Positions 31,344 to 42,497 of a stretch of 64,000 nt of DNA are shown one piece after another (the first letter of the stretch is position 1; the number at the start of each line of letters is the position of its first letter). This stretch comes from Riptortus pedestris (lineage: Eukaryota > Arthropoda > Insecta > Hemiptera > Alydidae): assembly GCA_019009955.1 (NCBI GenBank), contig CM032230.1:129432001-129496000 (forward strand). The letters run 5' to 3'. The notes beneath the pieces were generated by a model. The model was not told where the DNA came from. It was given only the letters and a program-made list of their open reading frames with translations, and did no database searches. The position numbers and the translations under genes were made by a program.

Positions 31344-31345
<2 letters not shown>

Positions 31346-31351
31346 GTAACC

Positions 31352-31411
31352 CCAGTGAATAAGTGGTTAAGTCGACCAGTGAGTAAGTGGATTTAACCAC
31401 TTATTCACTGG
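31352..31411. repeat. Perfect 19-bp-arm hairpin between TA runs
   Basis: CCAGTGAATAAGTGGTTAA (31352-31370) and its exact inverse (31393-31411) are separated by 22 bases holding a third related copy (CCAGTGAGTAAGTGG). Flanking TATCTGT/ACAGATA extends the fold into the surrounding TA repeats. Confidence 0.85.
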
Positions 31412-31469
31412 TACAACAGATATATATATATAGAAATTAATTAACAGGTATGATAATTAGTTCTATTAA

Positions 31470-31960
31470 AACTAATGATTAACCTTTTTAACAGCTGAAA
31501 TCAAACCAGTGGACGTAGATTTAGAGTTGGAGTAATTGAATATTCGAAATAATAATTGAATATTCGTTTGATATAAGTCAGATCAAAAAATTAAATTGAT
31601 TTTTTTTTTTAAATTTTAATTTTCTACAAATATTGTCTTATACTCATCTTTAACTTAAATTTAGTTTTCTCTAACTGAATTATCCTGTGGCTCAGGTTAG
31701 CCATGTGAGTTGGCCTTAATCTCACATTGTAAACCTAGAGTTGCGAGTTCGATTCCCGCCTGGGCAATAAGAATTTATTTAGTGACGGAATTCATTAAAT
31801 AAAATCCTTAGTCCCACCCTGACTAGAAAAGGGTGGTAACCTGTAGATAACCCGTCCCAATTAGGCTTAGTTGCAAAAAGTGGACGTTAAAAAATAATTT
31901 AATTCTCTAATTTGCATCTAAGCACTTGCATTTTTTCAGTCTTCAGCAAACCCCTACTCA
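31470..31960 (+). mobile_element. Degenerate HINE interior with nested SINE
   Basis: 'AACAGCTGAAATCAAACCAG' and 'CAGATCAAAAAATTAAATTG' before, and 'TTTTTCAGTCTTCAGCAAAC' after, the SINE at 31688-31900. Confidence 0.5.
31688..31900 (+). mobile_element. tRNA-derived SINE
   Basis: GGCTCAGGTTAGCCATGTGA head with a short internal deletion, GAGTTCGATTCCCGCC, 'CCTGTAGATAACCCGTCCCA' and a short A-rich tail. Confidence 0.85.
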
Positions 31961-33001
31961 TACTTATGCAATTTTAAGTTCGAGGACCCGATTTTACATA
32001 GGATTCTTATTTTCAGAAAAGTGGAGACTACATAGTGTCAGGTCTATAGTGCGTTCAGCACACGAACCATCTGCTAGTTAATGGATTCTGTTTCCTTCCA
32101 ATGAATAGACTGAATGAAGAATAATACTAGAGCTATGTGATATATGAAACCGAAGTAGAAGGCCTTGCAATATTGAGTTGAAAATAGCAGAGCTAGCAGC
32201 TTTGAGGTATCGGAAGGAGAATTTGCTAAAAGGTGCTAAGTCCCGGGATTATGTCTAGCAGAGAAAAGTCGAAAAGTTCCAAAAGGCTTTGGCTTAAGAG
32301 TTTGAATCGGGGGCCCAAGTAATTCCACAATTCTCTCCACCAGCCCCCTTTTCTTTCGTTCTAATGGGAACGGTCGAACAGTAATTATTTCTAACTTTTT
32401 CTATTTTTCTCGTGTTCATTCTTTGGTTAATGTAATTTGTTTAAGCTCACTTAACCCCTCAAGTAGTCACGTGTACAACTTACCTTTCTCGACAATTTTA
32501 GAGAAATCGTTTAGTGAAAAAATAGTATAATTCCAATAACGACTTAAATAATATTTCAGTCGTTATTGGATCATAGCATCTGTTGCTGAATAATGTGTTT
32601 TATGAAATATTAGTGGCCTAAGCAACTTTCGAAGTTTTTCACTAGAAAGCAGCAGCAGTTTGTTTTTTAACTAACAGTTTTGGCGGTCTTTGAAAAATAT
32701 ATAGTGGCCTAACCAACTTGGTTTTACACAAATCTTACTGTTTGGGGTTAGGCCACTATTATTCTGATCGCCTCATATAAGAAGCAAAAACTATGTAACC
32801 TTCCATATCCGTCTTTCTTAAATATATTAAAGATAAAAATGAAAGTAATTACTTTCTTGTAAAAAGTAAAGGAAGCATGGTAAACACGAAATGTATTGGA
32901 TTTATTTTTTTAACTTCATTATCCGCCCCCCTCCCATTTTGATTCGGCGGGACCTTTGTATCTAAGTGTGTATCACGTGTGTACCACACATAGCTTTAAA
33001 A
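31961..33001. other. No recognised gene; two foldbacks
   Basis: The longest stretch without a named repeat in this part of the window. CCAATAACGACT...AGTCGTTATTGG at 32533-32570 is a perfect 12-bp-arm hairpin. TAGTGGCCTAA at 32611 and 32702 and the inverse TTAGGCCACTA near 32754 suggest a small inverted-repeat element. No reading frame of note. Confidence 0.45.
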
Positions 33002-33541
33002 AAGTCCGTCACGCAGGGGCTGCGTAAACTAAGCAGATTTCCCACGTGAAGTTTTACAATAGAGAAATCTGCCTAATTACAACAGTAGTAGTAAGAAACC
33101 TCTAAACCTAAAACATTATTTAGGGCGTAATAACCCAGTAGTTTCTAGCCCCCAAAAAACAGTTATCCTAACCTCTAAACCTATTCACGAGGGACGAATA
33201 GTTATGGAAACGTCCGCCAGAGCTCTCGGCGGAAAGTCGGAACATAGCCTACTGGCGACCACACGCAGAATACAAATGCAAATATCTCGGTTAATATTCA
33301 AGATACAGAATAAATGTATAGAACAATATTTATAGTAAATTGAATTTGCAATAAGATTTATTCTATTCAATTTTTCGATCCGACGCATAATAACGGAGAT
33401 ATTTTTAATTTTCAAAAATCCCCCCTCTAAACCCTCCCTCCCACTGGTCCGACGAACTTGATCTTCCTTTTTACATAAAACGATCAAATTCCGAGTTTGG
33501 TAACGCTCAAACAAAAATTGCGACCGCTAGAGCGTTAACAG

Positions 33542-33597
<56 letters not shown>

Positions 33598-33711
33598 GAA
33601 CGGACCTCATTTTCGTCATCTCCTGGGTATGATCGATGGACATTTGAAGAAATTTTTTGAAATTCCCATCATGAGTACGACCTCAATAGCAGATTTCCCC
33701 TAAGGGTATTC
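33002..33711 (-). mobile_element. HINE full-length copy, beta module
   Basis: AGTCCGTCACGCAGGGGCTG at 33004, intact hairpin, then a roughly 200-bp 'beta' 3' module ('CTCTAAACCTAAAACATTAT', 'CCGCCAGAGCTCTCGGCGG'). The common core, (TA)n at 33546-33591, and the 5' end GATTTCCCCTAAGGG follow. The 109-codon minus frame at 33185-33514 lies wholly in the repeat. Confidence 0.85.
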
Positions 33712-33981
33712 TGCGTGTGGTACCAGTAGGCTATGTTTGGACTTTCCGCCGAGAGCTCTGGCGGCCTTTTCCATAACTATCCGTCCCTCGTGAATAGGTT
33801 TAGAGGTTAGGTTAACTGTGTTTCGGGGCTAGAAACTACTGGGTTATTACGCCCTAAATAATGTTTTAGGTTTAGAGGTATCTTTCTATTACAGTTGTTA
33901 TTAGGCAGATTTCTCTATTGTAAAACTTCACGTGGGAAATCTGCTTAGTTTACGCAGCCCCTGCGTGACGGACTTTTTAGC
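33712..33981 (+). mobile_element. HINE 3' end with beta module, inverted to its neighbour
   Basis: Starts inside the beta module (GTGTGGTACCAGTAGGCTAT), runs through 'GAGAGCTCTGGCGG', and ends GGGAAATCTGCTTAGTTTAC plus hairpin and GACGGACTTTTT. With the preceding copy it forms a long inverted repeat. Confidence 0.8.
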
Positions 33982-34572
33982 ATTCAGAAAACCCCCACCC
34001 TACAACAATACTCTGTTATATATAATAATCCACTTTATTGGAGCATAAATACCAAACATTGTTTTCATGACGGCCTTTATTATATTCCACAGCAGTGTTG
34101 CAGTCCAAGCGCCGAAATAAAAATTTGTGAAGAATTGGACGTCTTTTTCTCTCTCTAAGCAAACCTTTATTAGCATGCCAATATGCTTCGTTGATCAACG
34201 TCCGCCTTTAGTTCTTGCATTACTAAACTTTACGTGATTAAGATAAAAATTATTCTGATTTACTATAAATTGCATTATCACGTATAGTATACAGTTTTAA
34301 ATAAATTTAACATGTTATATTCAGAAATATTTCAGTAATTGTTTTTCTTAGTATTTCAATCTATAAATTCAGCTGTGAAAGGTTGGCCGACCTGTTTGTT
34401 TACAATTCAGACGCTAACGCTTGGAAGGCTAATAAAATTGACTTAAATATTTCTCATTACCCTTTGTATTTATTCACTTAATATTCACGGTGGTGTTAAG
34501 TGTTACCAGTTATTTATCTATTTTATAACTTCACTTGGAAAATCTAATTAGTTTACGCAGCCCCGGAGTAAT
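33982..34572 (+). mobile_element. HINE 3' half, long subfamily
   Basis: 'AGCATTCAGAAAACCCCCAC' through 'TTGTTTACAATTCAGACGCT' to a worn end (AATCTAATTAGTTTACGCAG and CCCCGGAGTAATT). Confidence 0.6.
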
Positions 34573-34895
34573 TATTGGATCCAGCGAAAATTCGGAATGT
34601 AATTATACAGAGGTCATTCAGTTCCGATCAATGAAAATTCATAAACCGTTTAATAATATATTTATTTTTTTGAAGTCCACTTTATGATACTAGCAGGTGA
34701 AGTTGTGACAGGTTATCACCCTTTTCTTCCCATACTGGAAGTAATGACCGTTCCACATTCATATTTTTAGATCGCATTGGCGCAAATGAATGAGGGACGT
34801 TGACTATAGAATATCTATCGGGAAATCTGCTTTGATTCCCCAGTACCTCAGATTCCAATCATTGAATTTCCCACGGGAGTCAATCCATTTTTAGC
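34573..34895. other. No recognised gene
   Basis: No frame or element is identified. It contains a GGGAAATCTGCTTTGATTCC remnant at 34820, possibly a decayed HINE end. Confidence 0.35.
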
Positions 34896-34991
34896 AGACT
34901 ATTGAGCTCGTATTCATGACGCGCTTTTCGAAAAAAATTTTCAATGTCCATCAATCCTACCTAGGAGATGACGAAATCGAGGCCCGTCCAA

Positions 34992-35048
<57 letters not shown>

Positions 35049-35443
35049 GAATTAATTTTTCCAATTGAGGTACCTGGTAGTTCATATTGAAAAGAATTGT
35101 TGAGCAAATTTCTCTAAATAACAAAATAAACAACTTTTGTTATGTGCATATTTGCCGAAAAACCAATAGAAAACGAAATATCGCTATTTTTAATTTCTGG
35201 CTTCCCTTATAACCCCCACTCCTGTTCGTCTCAGAGAAAATTAATATAGCCTAAAGTCTAAGTTGGGTTAGTAGTAATATACATACCAAGTTTCATAAAA
35301 TTCGGTTCAGCCGTTTATGCGTGAAAAGGTAACAAACAAACAAACACGAAAGAAACAAAATGCAGATATGGTGTCTGTGACATGTGAAACGAAAAGTTAT
35401 CGTGAAATTTCGCGAAAAAAATCAATGTACAGACAGAGGTTAC

Positions 35444-35514
<71 letters not shown>

Positions 35515-35991
35515 TAAGCTGTTATATCATGAACCCTTTCATTGCAACGTTAAATACCAAATATTGTTTTCAACAATGCTTTATTTTTGAGATACAAACA
35601 AATACGTTCTTTTGAAATCTGAGTGATAAAGATATAAATTATTCTGATTTTAAAATTTTTTTCTGATAATGTACAGTACTAGATATAGCAAATAGTTTTC
35701 GGTAAAATTAATATTTTATATTGAGATATATTTCATTAATTGTTCATTTTCCCGGCTTCAGCTCAGCGTGCGGCGTTCATTTTTTGTTGTCGGCTGGCTT
35801 GTTTGTTTTCAATTCAGACGCTTTCCGTTGTAGAGATTATTAACTTGTAAATCGACTTGATTTGTAATTATCGTTTGTATTTATTCCCTTTACATTCGTG
35901 GTGGGGTTTCCAATATGTAGATTTACCTATTACAAACCATTGGGTGGGAAATCGGCTTAGTTTACGCAGCCCTTGCGCGACGGACTATATT
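34896..35991 (+). mobile_element. HINE copy split by a Helitron
   Basis: TTTTTAGCAGACTATTGAGC (the palindrome is largely deleted), 'CATCAATCCTACCTAGGAGA', (TA)n 34996-35044, Helitron at 35045-35514, then long-subfamily 3' sequence ending GGGAAATCGGCTTAGTTTAC...GCGCGACGGACTATA. Confidence 0.75.
35045..35514 (-). mobile_element. Helitron variant B, 3'-truncated
   Basis: Minus strand. The 5' end is TCTATATA...(TA)n...TAAAATTGTAACC (TC at 35514, preceded by A on that strand). The interior runs to the 'TACCTGGTAGTTCATATTGA' segment. The hairpin/CTAG end is missing. The Ile-Tyr frames here are microsatellite artefacts. Confidence 0.75.
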
Positions 35992-36508
35992 TTGTAAGTC
36001 CACACTTGTAATTTTAAACTTATATTCTTGTATAGAGGAACTAAAGGCCAACTGACAGGGAGTTACCATACGCCTTTAGCGCGGGCCCTTTTGAGCTTGT
36101 ATAAACCCTTTGAAAGGTCTGGCTTCCTTTTTGCTTGCTGCCATAAAATCTTGCCATCATGTCAGCTTAAGGCACCTTTTCCCTCGTTCGTGTACTAGCC
36201 GAATAAATCCATCCTCTAACGTTATCCCATATTTTTTTTTTTTTTATTTTTTTATGATATCGACTGTATCGTAAAAAAAGAGGAATTTTACGAGGCTAAA
36301 AATAATCCTGTTTTACACACAGGCGTTTGCCCCAGTTATTCCCTTCATTACAGGTACATAGTACCACTAAAACTAAACTATAAACATAATTAGTCATAAA
36401 ACCATGGGATCAATTAAATAAAATATAATTATAATTTATGATGCATAAATACTTCCTCACTGAACATCAAAGATGTTGATATGCCCTAAATGAGGTAGAT
36501 TTATAAAT
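35992..36508. other. No recognised gene
   Basis: Unassigned sequence with a long T-run (36231-36244). No frame, terminus or RNA gene is recognised. Confidence 0.4.
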
Positions 36509-37180
36509 AAAAGTCCGTCACGCAGGGGCTGCGTAAACTAAGCAGATTTCCCACGTGAAGTTTTACAATAGAGAAATCTGCATACTGGTAACACAATACC
36601 ACCGTGATTAGATAATGAGAAATCTTTCAGTTAATTAAAATAAATTCCCAACTGAAACGGCTTCTAAATTGTAAGAATAATGTCTATTTTAATAACTCAA
36701 ATTTTAGTAGTCCAAGAACTAAAGAAGGGGGGGGGCGGATGAACAGAACGTATTTGCATAAATCTCACATAGTAACGAAGGTAAGGTAAGGTTAGAAACA
36801 ACAGGCAAGGTTAGAAGAAGCTTCCACCTAAGCTGAGAAATGACGTAGATGGCCGGCGTAATCCGAACTATACCCGACCACAGACCTCATAAAAATGCAA
36901 ATATCTCGGTTAATATTCACGATAGAGAATAAATGGATATAACAATATTTGTAGTAAATTTAATTTGCAATAAGATTGGTTATATACAATTTTTCAATCC
37001 GATGCATAATAAAAGAGATATTTTGAATTTTCGAAAATTCCCCCTCTAAACCCCCCCCCCTCCCTCTGGTCTGATTTCAGCCATTAACGAACTTGATCTG
37101 TCTTTTTACATAAAACGGTTAAATATCGAGTTTCGTAACGATCAAACAAAAATTGCGACCGTTAGAGCGTTAACAGAGAA

Positions 37181-37230
<50 letters not shown>

Positions 37231-37368
37231 ATATATCTATAAGTTGTAACGGACCTCATTTTCGTAATCTCCTGGGTAAGATCGATGGACATTTGAAGAA
37301 ATTTTTCGAAACTCGCGTCATGAGTACGACCTAAATAGCTGATTTTCATAAAGTTAAATCTGCTAAAA
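36509..37368 (-). mobile_element. HINE full-length copy, long subfamily
   Basis: AAAGTCCGTCACGCAGGGGC at 36511, intact hairpin, 'CATACTGGTAACACAATACC', a G-run (36727-36734) in the 3' interior, C-rich tract 37049-37062, (TA)n 37183-37228, 'GATCGATGGACATTTGAAGA' and AAATCTGCTAAAA. Confidence 0.85.
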
Positions 37369-37385
37369 CAGACAGTAACCCTTTG

Positions 37386-37527
37386 AAAAGTCCGCCACGC
37401 AGGAACTGCGTTAACTAAGCAGATTTCCTACGTATTTGCATTTATCTCAAAACGTTTAAGTTCAATGAGATCTATATTGGGTACTTAGTCTTCAAATAAA
37501 GCGCGTCATAATATAACAACTAAGAAT
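37386..37527 (-). mobile_element. HINE 3' fragment
   Basis: AAAGTCCGCCACGCAGGAAC through 'TTGCATTTATCTCAAAACG' to 'AATATAACAACTA', where LTR sequence takes over. Confidence 0.65.
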
Positions 37528-37646
37528 AGTCAAGAATAATTAACTAAGAGTGCAGTGATAAAAACTCTGAAGCTTGTGTGTGTTTAATTTTGCAATATAA
37601 AAGAACTCTAATTAACAACGTTTATTACTGATTTTTCAATACTCGT

Positions 37647-37650
<4 letters not shown>
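37524..37650 (+). mobile_element. LTR 3' fragment
   Basis: Matches the last ~125 bp of the solo LTRs ('GTTTAATTTTGCAATATAAA', 'AACAACGTTTATTACTGATT', end CGTAACA) and abuts a (TA)n tract (37651-37707). Confidence 0.75.
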
Positions 37651-37710
<60 letters not shown>

Positions 37711-37990
37711 CTGTTAACACTCTAGCGGTCGCAATTTTTTCTTGATCATTACCAAACTCGATATTTCATCATTTTATGTAAAAGTAAAGATCAAGTTCGT
37801 TAATGGCGGAAATCGGGCCGGGGGGGGGGAGGCGGAAATATCTCCATTACTCTACGTCGGATCGAAGAATCAATCGTATTGCAAATTAGTTCATCCGTTT
37901 CCGTAACTGTTCGGCACTCGTGAAATTTCTCTATTGTAAAACTTCACGTGGGAAATCTGCTTAGTTTACGCAGCCCCTGCGTGACGGACT
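37651..37990 (+). mobile_element. HINE fragment, microsatellite to 3' end
   Basis: (TA)n, 'AACACTCTAGCGGTCGCAAT', a G-run at 37819-37828, an internal deletion, then GGGAAATCTGCTTAGTTTAC, hairpin and GACGGACTTATT. Confidence 0.7.
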
Positions 37991-38023
37991 TATTATTATT
38001 TTTGTGTTGTTTTATTGTAATTG

Positions 38024-38313
38024 ATGGGTCGGATCGTTGTACGTAGTCGAAAAATTGTAAAGAATCAATCTCATTGCAAATTAAATTTACTATAAATATT
38101 GTTATATGCATTTATTCTCTATCTTGAATATTTACCGAGATATTTGCATTTTTATTAAATCTGGGCTGTTAACGGACGAGTGACTTTCCAGCCAAAAGCT
38201 AGTTCGGCCGTTTCCTTAACTGCTCGGCTCTCGTGAAATTTCTCTATTGTAAAACATCGCGTGGGAAATCTGCTTAGTTTGCAGGTTGGGCTGTGCCTGC
38301 GTGACAGACTTTT
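38024..38313 (+). mobile_element. HINE 3' part, alpha module
   Basis: 'ATTTACCGAGATATTTGCAT', the alpha 3' module with 'GCCAAAAGCTAGTTCGGCCG', then GGGAAATCTGCTTAGTTTGC with a rearranged hairpin and GACAGACTTTTTT. Confidence 0.7.
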
Positions 38314-39124
38314 TTAATTTCGCCTTGCGAATGCAAAAAAAATTAAAAACCTCAATGGTCTGAGGATCGCCTCAGGAACAGCTAGGCAAAATATAAGTCA
38401 TAGATCGATTCTTAAAAAAAAAATTGAAGTTCACCGGTGTGGTGGTTTGAGTACAGATGGAGTTACGCTCCGTGTGATTCCATCTCTAATATGGCTTGAC
38501 TTACTTCCCTATTGTTTAGCTTAGCTAGTGGGCAATCAATAATGTTGACACAAATGTGTGGGAGACTAAACATTAGGGTTGACCTTAGGAAGTCGATTGT
38601 ACTACCACATACTGACAGAAAATGTAGTATGTGAGTGATACAGGTCGTCCAGTTGAAGATTCGTAAACATTTTCGAAAATTAATTGTCAGCAATCACTTT
38701 TCGGAGGAAAATAGTTCTAAGTAAATATGCATAAAACACTCAGATGGCTTTATGAATAGATAAAAAAAATCATATTAATTAACACAAAATAGGGTCTGTT
38801 TTCAGAAATTTCGAAAATGTGCTAATCGTTTTTGAAATAGTAAATTTAGTTTAGAATTTAGAAGGTAGTGTTTTTGAAAGGCACTCATCAAAAACGTATC
38901 AATGATATATATATATTTTTTTCTTCGGAGAATTGTAATCCATGAAATGATACACATTGCTACCATTCTTTGTGGATTCACGTTTATCCATTATGACGAA
39001 GTAGAATTTTGGAGCTACTGATGCAAGTCCATAATGGCTAGACTGTAAGAGATCAATCCGGCTAAAATTAACCAGAATAGGAAATAAAATGAAATACGGA
39101 AATTAATTTTCTCATCTGGTGATA
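38314..39124. other. No recognised gene
   Basis: A 76-codon minus frame at 38463-38693 (starting MLTINFRKCLRIFNW) has no recognised domain. No element ends are seen. Possibly a worn LINE or host fragment, but nothing decides this. Confidence 0.35.
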
Positions 39125-39230
39125 GGGGCTGAGGTTAGCTATGTGAGTGAAGGCGTTGGTCTTAATTTCTCTTGGTGTACCTAGAGAGGTCAGTTCCATT
39201 CGTCCTGAGGAATAGGAATTTATTTAGCAA
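39125..39230 (+). mobile_element. SINE head, degenerate
   Basis: GGCTGAGGTTAGCTATGTGA, a worn B-box, and 'AATAGGAATTTATTTAGC'. The body and tail are absent. Confidence 0.55.
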
Positions 39231-39612
39231 ATGTACTAAGCAGATTTTACAAGTATAACACACTTTTGGTCTCTTCTAACAACATATTCCCTGTTTCAAT
39301 GTAAAAATAGAGGAATAGAAGGGAGTAGGGGGAGGAAGGGATTATTGAAGGCAGAAAATAAAACAGCACGAATAATTCGATGAATATTTGAATTTCAAAA
39401 AAATATTCAATAGTGCAACAATTGTAGAGCATCAATAGGTTAACAAGATGGATTCTGCAATATTTAACATCAAACTCTTAATAAGGACAGTATTTTGAAT
39501 TTTCGTGCCCCTTCCCTCCTCTAAACCCCCAACATTCCATATCTGACTTCAGCCAATAACAAATGAGATCTTTAGTACTAACACTTAAATAAAGAGTATG
39601 GTATAAGTCAAG
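39231..39612 (-). mobile_element. Degenerate HINE relic
   Basis: Minus-strand blocks 'GATTATTGAAGGCAGAAAAT', 'AGCATCAATAGGTTAACAAG' and 'TTGAATTTTCGTGCCCCTTC', also found at 41276-41852. Confidence 0.5.
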
Positions 39613-39613
39613 A

Positions 39614-39962
39614 AAGTCAGTCACGCAGGGGCTGCGTAAACTAAGCAGATTTCCCACGTGAAGTTTTACAAAAGAGAAATCTGCCTAATAACAGCTCTAG
39701 TAGTAAGTAACCTCTAAACCTATTCACGAGGGACGATTAGTTACAGAAACGGCCGCCAGAGCTCTCGGCGGAAAGGCCGAACATAGCCGACCACACGCAA
39801 AATACAAATGCAAATATCTCGGTTAAGTCTCTCCTTCTAAACCCCCCTCCCACTGGTTCGATTTCAGCCATTAACGAACTTGATCTTTCTTTTTACATAA
39901 AACGATTAAATATCGAGTTTCGAAACGGTCAAATAAAAATTCGACCGCTAGAGCGTTAACAG

Positions 39963-40034
<72 letters not shown>

Positions 40035-41087
40035 TAGCCTTCAGATACCCAGCTTCGCTCGGGGAATTCATTTGAGACTGAATGGTGATGGTATATTTTT
40101 GGCAAAGGCTTTACTTTGCACAATATTTTGACATTACCGGTTCCAGTGTTTAGGGTTAATACCCGTTGTTTGGCATTTGTTAATAATAAAATTATTTTTT
40201 TATGTAAGACTTCACTGTCCAATAACCATATTGTCATATTTCCCGTTCTCCTGTGCATTAGCATAGATTTGAATTATTAAGGACAAACATATTAACATAC
40301 ATTCTGAAGATCTCTTTCTCCCCCCCCCTTTTCCCCCTAATTATTTCAAGGTGAGGACCCCCCCCCCAATACCTGGTAGTTCATATGAAAACAATTGTTG
40401 AGGAAACTTTTCTTTAAATAAACAAAATAAACAACTTTTGTTATGTGCATATTTGCCGAAACCCCAATAGGAAACGAAATATCGCTATATTAATTTATGG
40501 CTTCCCTTATAACCCCCACTCCTGCCCTTCCCTAGAAATGTTGGTATGGCTTGTTATAATGAAAGCGTTTGTGCTAATACATGTACCGAGTTTTCTTTAT
40601 TTCGGTTGGGTCTTTTGTCCCAAATAAAATTGTTTCACTTCCGCTACAGGTTTTAGCGTATATCCTCGTTTATAATTCCGATATTCGAAAAAAAAGTGTA
40701 TATAACAAAAGTGCTCTAAATAACAAAATAAACAATTTTTGTTATGTTCATATTTGCCGAAAAACCCATAGGAAACGAAATATCGCTATTTTTAATTTCA
40801 GGCTTCCCTTATAAACCCCCACTCCTATTCGTCTCAGAGGATATTAATATAGCCTAAAGTCTAAGTTGGATTAGTATTAATATACATACCAAGTTTCATA
40901 AATTTCGGTTCAGCCGTTTATGCGTGAAAAGGTAACAAACAAACAAACAAACAAATAAACAAACAAACAAACTAGACACCAAAGAAAACAAAATGCAGTT
41001 ATGGTGTCTATGACATGTGAAACGAAAAGTTATCGTGAAATTTCGCGAAAAAATCAATGTACAGACAGAGGGTAATTACAATTTTAT

Positions 41088-41127
<40 letters not shown>

Positions 41128-41275
41128 TTATATATAATTTTGAATAACGGACCTCATTTTCGTTCATCTCCTGGTAGGATCGATGGACATTTGAAGTAAA
41201 TTTTCGAAATCGCGTCATGAGTACGACCCCTCAATAGCTGAATTTTCCTTAAGGGAAAGGGAAATCTGCTAATAG
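39614..41275 (-). mobile_element. HINE copy split by a Helitron, beta module
   Basis: AAAGTCAGTCACGCAGGGGC, intact hairpin, beta module ('CCGCCAGAGCTCTCGGCGG'), core, (TA)n 39967-40033, Helitron 40034-41100, remaining TA run, 'CATCTCCTGGTAGGATCGAT', and the 5' end GGGAAATCTGCTAATAG. Confidence 0.82.
40034..41100 (-). mobile_element. Helitron variant B in a (TA)n tract
   Basis: On its own strand it ends with hairpin (CCCGAGCGAAGCTGGG), TATCTGAAGG and CTAG (plus 40034-40037), followed by T. The start lies in TA-rich sequence before TATAAAATTGTAATT near 41090. It includes an added C-rich stretch at 40320-40372 and a (CAAA)n run at 40938-40970. The short frames on it are not genes. Confidence 0.8.
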
Positions 41276-41852
41276 AGTAATAGAAGGGAGTAGGTGGGGG
41301 GGGGATTATTGAAGGCCCAAAATAAAACAGCACGAATAATTCAATAGTACAACAATTGAAGAGCATCAATAGGTTAACAAGATGGATTCTGTTATATTTA
41401 ACATCAAACTCTTAATAAACGACAGTATTTTGAATTTTTCGTGCCCCTTCCCTCCTCTAAACCCCCCACATTCCATATCTGACTTCAGCCAATAACAAAT
41501 GAGACCTTTAGTGTTTACTGAAGCACTTAAATAAGGAGTATGGTATAAGTCAAGAAAACATCTTCGAAACAAGAACGTAAAATCTTTATTGTTTCCGGTA
41601 AACTCACAGCGAATTTGCATGTATCTCGCATAAAAAAGGTCTCTTCAAAACAATATTTGGTATTTAAGCTTGGAATCACCTGTTTCATTATATAACAGCT
41701 TATTGTTAATATGAAATGAGTAGGAAAGGGGGTTTTTCGGATGGCTAAAAACTAAAAAATCCAAATATCTCGGTTAATATTCATGATTGAGAACAATTTA
41801 TATAACAAGATTTATAGGGTATTATATGTGCAATAGCATTGTTTCTATAAGT
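41276..41852 (-). mobile_element. HINE interior relic
   Basis: Repeats much of 39300-39600 and continues with 'GAATTTGCATGTATCTCGCA', 'AAATATCTCGGTTAATATTC'. Termini are lacking. Confidence 0.55.
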
Positions 41853-41974
41853 TTTTAGCAGATTTCCCTTAAAGGAAATCAGCTATTGAGGTCGTACTCA
41901 TGACGCGAGTTTTGAAAAATTTCTTCAAATGTACATCGATCCTACCCAGGATATGACGAAAATGAGTTCCGTTC

Positions 41975-42021
<47 letters not shown>

Positions 42022-42491
42022 TAGATATATAGATAGATAGATAGATAGATATATTTGTCTGTTAACGCTCTAGCGGTCGCAATTTTCGTTTGATCGTTAC
42101 CAAACTCGATATTTAAACGTTTTATGCAAAAATAATGATCAAGTTTGTTAATGGCTGAAATCGGACCAGTGGGGGGGGGTTTAGAGGGGAGGATTTTCGA
42201 AAATTCGAAATATCTCCGTTACTATACGTCGGATCGAAAAATTATATAGAAGCAATCTTATTGCAAGTTAAAGTTACTATAAATAATGTTATATACATTT
42301 ATTCTGAATCTTGAATATTAACCGAGATATTTGCATTTTTCTGTTTTCAGCTTCTGAGATGAGTTCGGCCATCAAGGGCTAGTTCGGGCCCTTCCCGTAA
42401 CTGTTTGACTCTCTATTCTGAAATTTCTCTATTTTAAAACTTCACGTGGGGAATCTGCTTAGTTTACGCAGCCCCTGCGTGACAGACTTTT
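41853..42491 (+). mobile_element. HINE full-length copy, alpha-like module
   Basis: TTTTTAGCAGATTTCCC, near-perfect terminal palindrome, (TA)n 41981-42019 with GATA interruptions, G-rich tract 42172-42192, core, and a 3' end with hairpin and GACAGACTTTTTTT. It is about 639 bp. Confidence 0.87.
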
Positions 42492-42497
42492 TTTTTT

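Noticed and set aside
33185..33514. 109-codon frame and its near twin of 114 codons at 47336-47680
   Set aside because: Both read through the HINE core and beta module. The similarity comes from the shared repeat, and other copies interrupt it.
33002..33711. Classifying the dominant repeat as a canonical Helitron (TC...CTRR)
   Set aside because: The CTAA at one end lacks a hairpin at the right distance, and the other end does not follow A|TC. Asymmetric inverted repeats with a hairpin before GACGGACTTTT fit Helentron-type ends better.
35317..35590. Reading frames rich in Ile-Tyr runs (also at 50, 39871, 46693, 51923, 56306)
   Set aside because: They are translations of (TA)n microsatellites inside transposable elements, with no conserved domain.
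36231..36250. Poly-T/poly-A runs as retrotransposon tails (also 42927-42945)
   Set aside because: No recognisable LINE or processed transcript body is attached on the expected side.
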